Shown here one piece after another: positions 41,014 through 51,431 of a DNA stretch of 64,000 nt. Source of the stretch: Candidatus Poribacteria bacterium (GTDB taxonomy: Bacteria; Poribacteria; WGA-4E; WGA-3G). Numbering within the stretch: the first letter of the stretch is position 1; each line of letters opens with the position of its first letter. The DNA is taken from contig JAJDWI010000077.1 of assembly GCA_022825665.1 (NCBI GenBank), positions 1-64,000 of the forward strand, written 5' to 3'. Under the pieces are notes generated by a model. It worked only from the letters and a program-made list of their open reading frames with translations. It did not search any database and was not told where the DNA came from. Made by a program: the position numbers and the translations under genes.

Positions 41014-44000
41014 TTAAAATGTACTGCCAATACGAAAATAATATGGAACAGTAGGCACATCGCGTACTGTTATTAGAGGAACTGCGTAATCAACGCCAAG
41101 TCTTAATGGACCCAAGTTTAGTCTTAATCCAACACCAATTGAAGATGGCATCCAGTTATATTCAATATCTTCTATTGAATTCCATACATTACCTGTGTCA
41201 TAGAACATAACTCCTTGAAATGGATCAAAAATTGGAAAACGTAATTGAGTCTTAAATATTAATTGGACGTTACCCCGATGTTTCCCTGTACTATCTTCAG
41301 GACCAAGTCCTCTCTCCTCATATCCTCTGACTGTTGTGCTTCCTCCTGCCCAAAATCTTTCAAATGAAATTAATTCTTCCTCATCATTATCATTTGTTTG
41401 TAATCCTGGTGTGTAACCCAATTGTAGTGCTGAGGATAATACATAACCAAATACATTTAATTGTCTGTGATATTCTGAATCTGAAACGAATTTAATGAAA
41501 CCGCTTTCTCCACCCAAAACACCACCAGCATACTCAACTGTTACTTCGTTTAACATACCTGATCTTGGGTTCAAAGAAGGAATTCTACTATCTTGTCTCC
41601 ATAAAAAACGCAGACTACTGACTGTAGTAGAGGGTTTTGAAATTAACGGTGTTTCTGATGATGCTATAATAAATGTATCTTTTAAATAACGATAACTGTA
41701 CTGTAGATTCAAACGATGTGAACGCGGCAACTTTCTACTCAATGTAAAACTACCTTGCAATGCACGAACGCCATCATCCTCTTCCAATTTCCGACCCAGA
41801 AACTGTAAACTCCCACTTGTTCTACCTATCAACCAGGGTTCAGTAAGTGTTGTATCATATAAATACCCACGTGTCCCCCATCTACCACGCAAGTGAAATC
41901 GGATATTACGGCTAAATAAGTTGAAATGACTAAATGCAATTGTCCCACGAGGACCGTCAGAAGTGCCATAACCTACACTCGCACCATAGGTTCTTGGTAG
42001 GCGATGTTGAAGTCTGATTTCAACATCGTTAACTTTCTGAATTGGTAAAGAACTAATAGGATTAATGTCATTGTCTATGTTATTAATTTGATTAAAATTA
42101 CTTTTGGGTAGTATAAGTTTCCTTTGGATTCCTGGTTCAAAGATACGAGTATTGTATAAGTTTTGAATTACACGATCTAACTTATCCTTGGTAAGAAGAG
42201 TCCCTTGTAAGCCAGAAACTTCGCGATATAAAACAGAAGGCACAACACCCGGGTCACCAACAAAATTAAACTCACCAAATATTATCCTATCCCCCTCAAT
42301 AATATCAAACTGCAAAATACCGTGCTGATAAACCGAAAGATGATCCTTTTCTTGCTCCAGTGTATAACGCGCGTTACCATCTATATCTTGTATACTCCAT
42401 TCCACCCCAATACTTGTTGCAATGAATGCACCGGAAAGTGTTAGATCGTTTTCATGAAATGCATCTATCAATTTTGGAGGTATTCTACCAGCATTCAGAT
42501 GTTGAGTAAAATCTCCTTTAATTTGAAACACTGGTACATCCGTTTTGTGCTTATATTCTGTTTTTTCAACCCTGGCATAATAATAACCTCTATCTTGGTA
42601 GGCTTTAAGAATGGCATTTTCGTATTTTTTCTGAACAAGAGGTGCATTAGGTTCTGGAGGTTTACTTGGTAATGCATTATAAAGTGTTGCAGCATTAAGT
42701 AATTTGTTCCCTTTAAACAAACATCTGTTAATCACCTCTTTTGAAGGTTCGTAAATAGTGAAATTTATTGAGACTTCACCATCTCGCTGTTTATTATCGT
42801 TATGTTTATTTAATTTAGATATTATTTTCACATTGCGATATCCTGATTTTTCATATAATATCTCTATTCTGTTCTTATCCCTATCAAGGGCAAAGTCAGA
42901 AAAATAACGTTTACGAAAGTGTCTTGAGAAAAAATTGACAGGTTTAGATTCCATTTCGCGAAGTAACTCCCTATCTAAGAACGCCTCATTACCAGTGAAT
43001 TCTACTGAAGACACAAAATAACGAGTACCATGTTCAACAATAAATTCAATATGAAGTGGTGAATTTGTTAATGTTCTGGATGCTACTTCAGTTCCGTGGT
43101 AACCCTTTGCTTCAAAATAGTCTTTAACCTCTTCTTCCCATCGAGATCTATCGTTGATTAACGTCTCTATTTTTTTTCTTAATTGTTCTCTTTCTGGTTC
43201 TTCGGTGTCAATATCTAATACTGACAATAACTTATGAAAAAAGGGCTCCTGTAATATAGGTTTCCCATTTTCATCCACAAAATCAAGTAGTAATTGTTTA
43301 CCTTCATTAATTTGGTATGTCAATAAACCAACATCATGGTTGAAAGTAGAATTAACAACACTATTTGGATAATATCTATCTCTATATAGTTCTCGAATTG
43401 CTTTTATATCCTCATTAACATTAGATTTACGATATATCCGTTTGAGATGAGTATTACATACCTCTTTTATGTGTTCTGTAAATATAGATGCATTTCCATT
43501 TATTATGAAATCCGAAACATAAGTAGGATCCCCTAATGTAGCCTGATATGTTAGCGTTCCACTATCAACGGTTGTAATGATATCTACACTGACATCAAAA
43601 TAACCTCTATCAGCACACAATTCCTTGATAGTATTGACATCATCATTAGCAATTATTGGTGCATAATTTTTTTCAGGTTTTAGTTTGATTTCTGAAGTAA
43701 TTGCATTCCTGAGTTCATCAGAATCGATGCCAACTATCTTAACTTCCTTTAGTAACATCATCCTGCCTAATTCATATTTTAGTATGATCCCATTCTGTGT
43801 ATGGATAGTGTATACATCAACTTTGGAATACTCCTTTAGCGCATAGATAGAAGTTACACTTCGTTGGACAGCATATCGAGAAAAGTTTGCCCCGATAGAC
43901 AAATTGGTCAGATCAATTAGATTGTTTTGTAGTTCTATATCAGTCACAGGATGTTCATCAATTACAAACTCAATCTTTACCACTTTATTCTGTTGTAAAG

Positions 44001-44172
44001 TTTCATTATGTAATTGTTGTGATATTGCCGTGTCATCTGCATTACATGCGGAGGGAATGGAGAAATGGTAAATGAGAAGGATAGTAAGAATAAGAATATA
44101 GATTCGTTGCGGAACATATAAAATTAAATTAGATTTCTGAGTGGAATTTTTACCATTATTACACATTATCAA
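41014..44172 (-). CDS. BamA/TamA-family outer-membrane protein with POTRA repeats
   Basis: POTRA repeats; C-terminal Omp85 barrel; GSTTVRGYEERGLGP; barrel-terminal Phe. Confidence 0.92.
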   Translation of the reverse strand: MIMCNNGKNSTQKSNLILYVPQRIYILILTILLIYHFSIPSACNADDTAISQQLHNETLQQNKVVKIEFVIDEHPVTDIELQNNLIDLTNLSIGANFSRYAVQRSVTSIYALKEYSKVDVYTIHTQNGIILKYELGRMMLLKEVKIVGIDSDELRNAITSEIKLKPEKNYAPIIANDDVNTIKELCADRGYFDVSVDIITTVDSGTLTYQATLGDPTYVSDFIINGNASIFTEHIKEVCNTHLKRIYRKSNVNEDIKAIRELYRDRYYPNSVVNSTFNHDVGLLTYQINEGKQLLLDFVDENGKPILQEPFFHKLLSVLDIDTEEPEREQLRKKIETLINDRSRWEEEVKDYFEAKGYHGTEVASRTLTNSPLHIEFIVEHGTRYFVSSVEFTGNEAFLDRELLREMESKPVNFFSRHFRKRYFSDFALDRDKNRIEILYEKSGYRNVKIISKLNKHNDNKQRDGEVSINFTIYEPSKEVINRCLFKGNKLLNAATLYNALPSKPPEPNAPLVQKKYENAILKAYQDRGYYYARVEKTEYKHKTDVPVFQIKGDFTQHLNAGRIPPKLIDAFHENDLTLSGAFIATSIGVEWSIQDIDGNARYTLEQEKDHLSVYQHGILQFDIIEGDRIIFGEFNFVGDPGVVPSVLYREVSGLQGTLLTKDKLDRVIQNLYNTRIFEPGIQRKLILPKSNFNQINNIDNDINPISSLPIQKVNDVEIRLQHRLPRTYGASVGYGTSDGPRGTIAFSHFNLFSRNIRFHLRGRWGTRGYLYDTTLTEPWLIGRTSGSLQFLGRKLEEDDGVRALQGSFTLSRKLPRSHRLNLQYSYRYLKDTFIIASSETPLISKPSTTVSSLRFLWRQDSRIPSLNPRSGMLNEVTVEYAGGVLGGESGFIKFVSDSEYHRQLNVFGYVLSSALQLGYTPGLQTNDNDEEELISFERFWAGGSTTVRGYEERGLGPEDSTGKHRGNVQLIFKTQLRFPIFDPFQGVMFYDTGNVWNSIEDIEYNWMPSSIGVGLRLNLGPLRLGVDYAVPLITVRDVPTVPYYFRIGSTF

Positions 44173-47100
44173 AAACGCCGCTCCAGTAGTTTAATGTCTA
44201 CACCAAAGTCACCTTTTTCATCACCTTCGACTTTAATTGACATATTATTTGGCAACGGATATTCAGCGATAATGTGTCGCTCCTCAGGATCAAAACCAGA
44301 TGAGACTGTAATTGTTATTCCACCGATTGACCTTGAGATTGAATTGCCCGGTAAAAGGAGAGCAAGCACATCTGCTTCTGTTAATGTTACTGATGTAGAA
44401 GAATTGAGTAACTCTGGTATATATGTGGGTTTATTATTATCTAATGTTCCTGTAATTGTTAACCTTACCATTACATCTGTTGTGCTCCCATCTTCAAGTA
44501 TTACTCCACGAATTGGGTTTGGAAGTTCCAAAATTATATTAATATCAGGATTAAACACACTTGTATTTTGATTGCGGATATTTGATCCTTCAACAATATC
44601 AAAAACTTGTGTAACGGTACTGATCCTTCCTTCAAGTATGTTTATATCACCTACATAAATTGGTTCTTGAATTAGTCCTATCAGTCGACCACTACCATTG
44701 ATTTTTATAACGGTAGATCCGCCAAGAGATGAAAGGAAATTAATTTCGTTCGGTATTTCAATACCAACATCTAACAGAAGGTTATTAAATATAGTATTAC
44801 CAAAGGCAAGTTCTACCTGACTTACAGTCGCACCACTGAACCAATCTTGCACATTTTCCCAGTTCTGTTCATAATCTCCCGAGTGGACTATTACATCACC
44901 ACTTAATCTTAAATTCGACTTAACAGATTCTTCAATATTTCCATACAATCGCAGATTATCTGCTCCAGTACTGAGTGTTGCTTTATATTGTCCAGGTTCA
45001 ACTAAACTGAAATTATCCATACTCAAACTAACATCCATATAACTCACACTAAACCAATCCGAGTCGAGATTACCTGAAATAAAAAATATTCCATCATTTA
45101 ATTCACCAAGTATGGACTCAATTTGTAGATTAGACTCAGAGAATACAAATTGAGCATCGGTGTTTTCAATAGAAATAGGGGAACCGTCAATCTTAAATGA
45201 TACAGAATTGAAATCACCATCTCCTGTGAGTTTGGGTGAATCCGGTGTACCGTATACAGTTGCCGTAATTACCCCAGTTCCTTTAGCAGATGAAATAATC
45301 GGTTCAATATCTGACAATAATCCAAACTCATCCATTTTTAGAGTAAAGTTAACCTCCATCGGTGTATTCATTGGATTGGCTTGAAGATTAGTGAAGGATA
45401 TAACAAACGGTATATAACCAGAACAAGAGAATTGATTTCTTCCAGATCTTAATAGAGCTGGAGAACTTTCATCAATTAACCATTGTTTGTTTTTACTACT
45501 GTATTTAATTGTTCCACTGAATAAGTCAATAATTGCCTGATTTAGAGTTATATTCTGTCCATCAAACCTAACGCTAATATCAGGTTCTGCATAAGTGCCT
45601 GTGATGTTAATACCAGTTGAGATTGATCCTTTGAGACTATATTTATCAAGATTAGCATCAATAAAGAGTGGATCAAGAACAGAAAGGTCGAAATTGGATA
45701 GTTTTAGGTTGATAAGCATCCCACCCTGCATATTCCATTTACCGAAACTACTGAAAACTAATGGCACCTGCGTTTCACTTGAAGATTCGGTTAATATATT
45801 CTGAAGTTTAAGTTCACTTAGTGTAAATTCACCCTTATCAAGTATTAACGGAATAGGAGATGGGTTAATAAAACTGAAAGGTTGTCCTAAAACCGAAACA
45901 TCTAAAGAGAAATCATCTACCCTTAAATCTACATAGGCATGTTGTGAAAGAGCATCAAAGGTTATCATATCACGAACTATTGGAACAGGCATTCTGTCTC
46001 CATTTTCAAAAAACATGTCAAATGGAATACTCAACTTCTCCAATGTTGCTGTAACTTTTCCCTCAAAATCTTGCAACATTTCAGTCGAAATCGAATGTTC
46101 AAGAAAAGAACCGATGGGGTACTCGTTTAATGTCAATCCATTTAACTCTAATCTCTTTGGTGTTATTCCTTCCAATAACAATATGCTATGTTTGTCATGC
46201 TGTAGACTTACCTCGCCACTCTCTAAGTCGAACCGGAACTTTTTCAACTCAATAACGTCATTTCCATCATAATGTTTACCTGCATGGAGTTGTATATTCA
46301 TATTCTCTATGCTATGAGGAAATCCTTTTAATAGGAGGTGTGATGCCTGTACATAGATATCACCACGTAAATGAAGATTTGGGTATACACCTTGAAGGTC
46401 CAAATTTATATCTGATACACCATCAACATCGGAAATGACATTATCTAATACATGGAAAAAAGTTAGTGGTAGTTCATTGCCAATGAGTGTGATATTAATA
46501 GGTGTATCCCTAAATCTATCTGTAAGATTTTTATCTGATATAGTCAAATCAAATGGAATTATACCATTTAAACTTACATCATTATCAGTATCACTATCAG
46601 TAAGTTTGACTTCCAGTGTAATCTGTTTGTCAGTATATTCTATGTTTCCATTTAATTGTAAAGGTAATTCAGTTTCACTCCATTGTCTTTTGAGTATACC
46701 TTGTTGTTGAACCATTATGTTGGGTGAAGTAAGTGTTCCATCAATACGTGTGTCAACTGTAGTCTCAATTATTGGAGAAGAAATTTGAATCGGGAGATGG
46801 GAAGTAATACTATTATTCTCTAATTTGAAGTCAATAAGAGAGTTATTAGATATATGGAAATCTTTAGAGAATAGGTTTAGTTCATCTATTTTACATGTTG
46901 CTGAAATAAGCTCTGAATTAAATCCTCTACCTGCTATAGTAACAGAACCACCCAAAATACCTGATACAATTGATTCGTCAGGATGGACTAACCTTACAAA
47001 ATCACCTACCTCTAATTTCTGAACAGATACATTTATATCATATATAGTTTCATCTCTATTATTGGTAGGTATCGTTGTCTCACCGTTTATCTGAAAATTT

Positions 47101-50100
47101 CCTTGACCAATTTGTCCAAATGTATCTAAATCTCGAATATGAATTGCTTTTTCGCTGACAGTTGTAACTGCATGGAGTCTATTCAATGAAATCGGTTTCT
47201 TGAATACACCTAACGTGACAGGTTGGTTTTCAATTGTATGTAAATCAAGGTTAATCTTTGTTTCATTTATTCTACCGTTTAGGTTTGCTGAAACATCCAA
47301 AACTCCTTGCAGAAATGGGGTATCTTCCAATATTAGTTGGTTCAATACTTTATCTGATAGGCTGTTTTTTATGAAATCTGAATAACCTACTAAATCAAGA
47401 TTATCACAACTGATATCAATGTTAAGAAGTGAGTGATTGAATTCATTCTGATTGACTGAAATAGTACCACCCACTTGTATGGAGTTTTCCATTACCTCCA
47501 GTAGCATAGGCTTTATAGTAAGAATATGATCTTGATATGTTATTTCACCACCAATATTACTTGAGGTAATATTCCCAAATTCTGTATCCACAACTAACGA
47601 CGGTATTCCCCATTTAAGTTCGACGAGAGGGTTATTTATTGTGCCGTTACATATTAATTGGTAGAAACCACTACCTGATACTGGAATATCAAACGCTTTA
47701 CCAAAATGTTCAAGAACAATGTTATCATCTGAATTTGCCGAGATATCTATTTTCTCATTCTTTAAATCAAAACTTCCAGTGAGGTTTACGAATGATGATT
47801 TTTCTCCAACAACGGTCAGTGAACTATCAACAATCGTCAGTATGTCATCCTTTAATAACATCAGAATTGGTTTTGGGTTTGTAAAATTGACTGAATTATA
47901 CTGTAGTTGCGTATTGTTGATTGCAATATCAACATCATAAGGATGAATACGTTTATCTATAGGATCTTCGGGTATTGTGTTTAAATCTGTTAGTGTTCCT
48001 TCAACTTTAACGATGCCGTCTGCAGTGCCAGTAATTGCTTCAAATCGTTCATCAAAAATACGAAGAATTGGTGCAGCAGCCATACCCTCACTCTTTAATG
48101 TGAATTGATATGGATTATCTATGATATTGATGATTCTTCCTTCAATACTACCTGTTCCTTCAAATGCCTCCCCTGTAAAGTTAAAATAGTCCGGTTCGTC
48201 CAATTCCTTATTTCCCACTATAAGAGTAGCAAACAGTGTTGCATCACCAAGTGGGTTGCCATCAAACGTCAAATCAGAAAAGTCAAAACCTATTTCAAAT
48301 ACTAAATCTTCATTCAATTTCTGATATGAATCAACGTTAATATCCAATTTCCCATCAAGTGGAAAATCAGCGATTTCCGCAGCAAGAGCAATTTCAGCTA
48401 ATTGAATAGGATTACCGTTTTGATTCTTGAGATTAAAATTAAACTCACCCTCATTTGTAACATGAGCATTGAAATAGACACGTTGATTACGGGTAATAAT
48501 CTCAAAATTTGGAATAGTTAGAGCATAGTCGTCTATATCCAAAGACATAGTTACTGGATCAATATTGATATTCCATGCATTTCCGGATTCTATAGTGAAA
48601 AGACCCTTACCGTCAAGATTATCAATAAGGGAACCGTATAAATGTAGTTCACCTTTAATCTTACCTTTAATAGGAAGTTCTTGCTGAAAAAAGAGTTTAT
48701 TATAATCAGAGTCAAGAAACAATTGCTCTGCAATTACGTTAAAATTTGCAGATAGTTTATCTTCTAATTTGACATCACCAGTAATTGATACTTTTGTTTC
48801 TCCGGTTTCACCTTCTTTCACAAGTTTCGCATTTTCAATATACACCGTTTCCTCAAAATATCGAAAATTCCCAGTTAATTTACCCAGTGAAATTGGTGGC
48901 ATAAAATTACCATAGGAAGTTTCAGGTATCTCAACATATCCAGTAGCAGTACCATCGTTATTGATCTTTGTAGAAACGCTTCCTATTCCTACAAAGGGAA
49001 TAGTATTTCCTATTTTGCATATCTTTCCAAAATCAATATTGTCTATTTTTAAATCCATCTCCTCTAAAGAACCATCCAATATAAAAACTGCATTATCAAA
49101 CACACCATTTGCGGAGATTTTTGAAGCATTGTTCTTTTCTGATGTAATTTCGCATTTCAGAGAAGACGCATTTAATAATATAGGTTCCGTTTTTCCACTT
49201 ACAAGTAGACGAGTTTCGGATAAATCAACATTACTTTCAAGGTGAAATAACCCTTCTGTGTTACCATCTATTTGTGCTAAACCGTTTAATGAACCAGACT
49301 CTACCTGCGGCACCTCCTTCGGTAATTCTAAGAACATTGCTAAGAGTGACCTTAGTTTTATATCTGAAATTTGTATATTACCATCGTATGAGATGTTCCG
49401 TTTGACATACTCCTGTAACCTATCCAACAGATTTCCTTTAATTGAACTATCTAATGTGACTTTCCCGTTACCAAACAGTGTGCCACCAGCGATTTGTAAA
49501 CTCAGTTTTTCTAATGTCACATTTGGTTCGTCATCTATATCCAATATGGTATTGATTGCTAAATCAGTTATTTCTATTCTCCTTGATTTAGATTCTGAAT
49601 TGTCTGTTGATGTGCCTATATTGTGCTGGATTGTCAATGCTTCTGAAGTAACCGTTAGTTTCCCCTGTAAAATAGAATCTGTTCCGTTTATATCCAATAC
49701 AATCTTACCTAATCCTGTAAGTTGAGTTTTACCATCAAGAAAATTCTGCACATCTGAAGCATCAAAAGTTATATCTAATTGCGTATCCCATACATCATTA
49801 CTCCAGTTTCTTCTAAATTGATTAACAACTAAAAATGAGTTTCCGATTCGCAATTGAAGTGGCTGCAGTTCTCCATTATTAGTTGTAAGTGCAAACTTCA
49901 CATCATCAATACGATCAATCAACATCTCAGTTCCATTTATTGTGAAATTACCCTTACCTATAGAGAAACTTCCCGAATGATTCCATTCATCTAATTCACC
50001 ATCTAACTCTACCTCTATTTTAGGAAGACTTACTGTTATGTTTTCCTGTTTATCAACAAAGTTAATCTCACCACCATCGATTTTAAAACTTGATATAGCA

Positions 50101-50546
50101 AAGGTAAAATTACTATCAGACTCTGTTTCAGAATCCTGCGTTGATTTCTGCAATAAATGTGTTAGATTAACCTGTCCATCTGACTGACGAACAACATCCA
50201 CTTTCGGGGAATCTATCTCAAACTCAGTCACAAGGAATTTGCGTCTAAGCAAACCAAAAATGTTGTATTTAAGGATTATTTTTTTTGTGGAGAGGATAGG
50301 TGGTTCAACGTTTTTTTCATCTATTATAGAAAAGTCATCAACTACAACACCAGTGAGGACATTTCCATGCAAATTGTCTATTATAACTTTATAGTCTTCA
50401 TTTATCTGGTCTTGCAATGCTGAAATTAAACGATTCTTAATGTATTTATCAAGAAAGTAATCCGAACTAATAAAAAAATATCCACCAATTCCACAAAGTA
50501 GAATGAAGAGCGGTATATAAATTAACAGGATTTTGCGTCTTGTCAT
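44169..50546 (-). CDS. TamB-like translocation/assembly protein; start probably the MTRRKILL methionine
   Basis: N-terminal TM, repetitive beta-helical body, C-terminal DUF490; 4-nt overlap with the downstream Omp85 gene. Confidence 0.9.
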   Translation of the reverse strand: MTRRKILLIYIPLFILLCGIGGYFFISSDYFLDKYIKNRLISALQDQINEDYKVIIDNLHGNVLTGVVVDDFSIIDEKNVEPPILSTKKIILKYNIFGLLRRKFLVTEFEIDSPKVDVVRQSDGQVNLTHLLQKSTQDSETESDSNFTFAISSFKIDGGEINFVDKQENITVSLPKIEVELDGELDEWNHSGSFSIGKGNFTINGTEMLIDRIDDVKFALTTNNGELQPLQLRIGNSFLVVNQFRRNWSNDVWDTQLDITFDASDVQNFLDGKTQLTGLGKIVLDINGTDSILQGKLTVTSEALTIQHNIGTSTDNSESKSRRIEITDLAINTILDIDDEPNVTLEKLSLQIAGGTLFGNGKVTLDSSIKGNLLDRLQEYVKRNISYDGNIQISDIKLRSLLAMFLELPKEVPQVESGSLNGLAQIDGNTEGLFHLESNVDLSETRLLVSGKTEPILLNASSLKCEITSEKNNASKISANGVFDNAVFILDGSLEEMDLKIDNIDFGKICKIGNTIPFVGIGSVSTKINNDGTATGYVEIPETSYGNFMPPISLGKLTGNFRYFEETVYIENAKLVKEGETGETKVSITGDVKLEDKLSANFNVIAEQLFLDSDYNKLFFQQELPIKGKIKGELHLYGSLIDNLDGKGLFTIESGNAWNINIDPVTMSLDIDDYALTIPNFEIITRNQRVYFNAHVTNEGEFNFNLKNQNGNPIQLAEIALAAEIADFPLDGKLDINVDSYQKLNEDLVFEIGFDFSDLTFDGNPLGDATLFATLIVGNKELDEPDYFNFTGEAFEGTGSIEGRIINIIDNPYQFTLKSEGMAAAPILRIFDERFEAITGTADGIVKVEGTLTDLNTIPEDPIDKRIHPYDVDIAINNTQLQYNSVNFTNPKPILMLLKDDILTIVDSSLTVVGEKSSFVNLTGSFDLKNEKIDISANSDDNIVLEHFGKAFDIPVSGSGFYQLICNGTINNPLVELKWGIPSLVVDTEFGNITSSNIGGEITYQDHILTIKPMLLEVMENSIQVGGTISVNQNEFNHSLLNIDISCDNLDLVGYSDFIKNSLSDKVLNQLILEDTPFLQGVLDVSANLNGRINETKINLDLHTIENQPVTLGVFKKPISLNRLHAVTTVSEKAIHIRDLDTFGQIGQGNFQINGETTIPTNNRDETIYDINVSVQKLEVGDFVRLVHPDESIVSGILGGSVTIAGRGFNSELISATCKIDELNLFSKDFHISNNSLIDFKLENNSITSHLPIQISSPIIETTVDTRIDGTLTSPNIMVQQQGILKRQWSETELPLQLNGNIEYTDKQITLEVKLTDSDTDNDVSLNGIIPFDLTISDKNLTDRFRDTPINITLIGNELPLTFFHVLDNVISDVDGVSDINLDLQGVYPNLHLRGDIYVQASHLLLKGFPHSIENMNIQLHAGKHYDGNDVIELKKFRFDLESGEVSLQHDKHSILLLEGITPKRLELNGLTLNEYPIGSFLEHSISTEMLQDFEGKVTATLEKLSIPFDMFFENGDRMPVPIVRDMITFDALSQHAYVDLRVDDFSLDVSVLGQPFSFINPSPIPLILDKGEFTLSELKLQNILTESSSETQVPLVFSSFGKWNMQGGMLINLKLSNFDLSVLDPLFIDANLDKYSLKGSISTGINITGTYAEPDISVRFDGQNITLNQAIIDLFSGTIKYSSKNKQWLIDESSPALLRSGRNQFSCSGYIPFVISFTNLQANPMNTPMEVNFTLKMDEFGLLSDIEPIISSAKGTGVITATVYGTPDSPKLTGDGDFNSVSFKIDGSPISIENTDAQFVFSESNLQIESILGELNDGIFFISGNLDSDWFSVSYMDVSLSMDNFSLVEPGQYKATLSTGADNLRLYGNIEESVKSNLRLSGDVIVHSGDYEQNWENVQDWFSGATVSQVELAFGNTIFNNLLLDVGIEIPNEINFLSSLGGSTVIKINGSGRLIGLIQEPIYVGDINILEGRISTVTQVFDIVEGSNIRNQNTSVFNPDINIILELPNPIRGVILEDGSTTDVMVRLTITGTLDNNKPTYIPELLNSSTSVTLTEADVLALLLPGNSISRSIGGITITVSSGFDPEERHIIAEYPLPNNMSIKVEGDEKGDFGVDIKLLERRF

Positions 50547-50571
50547 CGTATCTAATCCGTTATGTCTGTGC

Positions 50572-51393
50572 CTATGTATAAAATTCGTGATGTGCAATTT
50601 TAACTAAATCGATGATGAAATCAGTGTCTATTATAGGTCGGATAAAACTTTTTTCAGATTGCGTATGATCAGTCTTTTGTAGCCAGAGTAAATATTCTAT
50701 ATTTCCAATGTCTCGATAAACTGGTGAAAATGTTAGTCCCATAGGATATGTTGAATAGTTTTCCTGAGCAAAGTCAATCAAATTAATCAATATATCCTTA
50801 TGAATATTTGGATCATCAATAATACCACCTTTTTTTACATAGTCACGACCTGCCTCAAACTGAGGTTTTACTAAAGCGATTACATCGTTTACATCTAACT
50901 TTTCTAAAACCACTGGCAATACTTTGCATAAGGAGATGAAAGAAACATCAATGACTGCAATGTCAAGAGGATGAGAGAATAACTGTTTGTCAATATATCG
51001 TATATTAGTTTTGTCAAGGACGGTCACACGTGGATCTTTACGTAGTCTCCATGCAATCTGTCCATAACCAACATCTACAGCATAAACAAAGACAGCACCA
51101 TGTTGTAGTAAACAATCAGTAAAACCACCTGTCGATGCACCAACGTCAATAGCGACTTTTTCCTGAATAGTAATATCAAAGGTCTTTATTGCCTTTTCCA
51201 GTTTCAATCCACCACGACTTACATATTTTGGTGGTTCTTCTATATCAATTTCAGCGTTTAGAGATATGCGTTGTCCCGGCTTTACCTGTGAATTATTGTT
51301 GACTCTTACAGCACCCGCTAAAATTAAACGTTTTGCTTGCTGACGACTCTCAACTAAGCCTCGTTTAACAAGAACTATATCTAACCTTTCCAT
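50572..51393 (-). CDS. tlyA: TlyA-family rRNA 2'-O-methyltransferase
   Basis: S4 domain RLDIVLVKRGLVESRQQAKRLI; DVGASTGGFTDCLLQ. Confidence 0.93.
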   Translation of the reverse strand: MERLDIVLVKRGLVESRQQAKRLILAGAVRVNNNSQVKPGQRISLNAEIDIEEPPKYVSRGGLKLEKAIKTFDITIQEKVAIDVGASTGGFTDCLLQHGAVFVYAVDVGYGQIAWRLRKDPRVTVLDKTNIRYIDKQLFSHPLDIAVIDVSFISLCKVLPVVLEKLDVNDVIALVKPQFEAGRDYVKKGGIIDDPNIHKDILINLIDFAQENYSTYPMGLTFSPVYRDIGNIEYLLWLQKTDHTQSEKSFIRPIIDTDFIIDLVKIAHHEFYT

Positions 51394-51431
51394 TTTTGTT
51401 ATTTATTAGAAGAAATTATACATACCTGAAC

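Noticed and set aside
44194-49725. Many 60-155-aa plus-strand ORFs opposite tamB
   Set aside because: Antisense shadows of a strong 2.1-kaa coding frame; no independent start context or domain.
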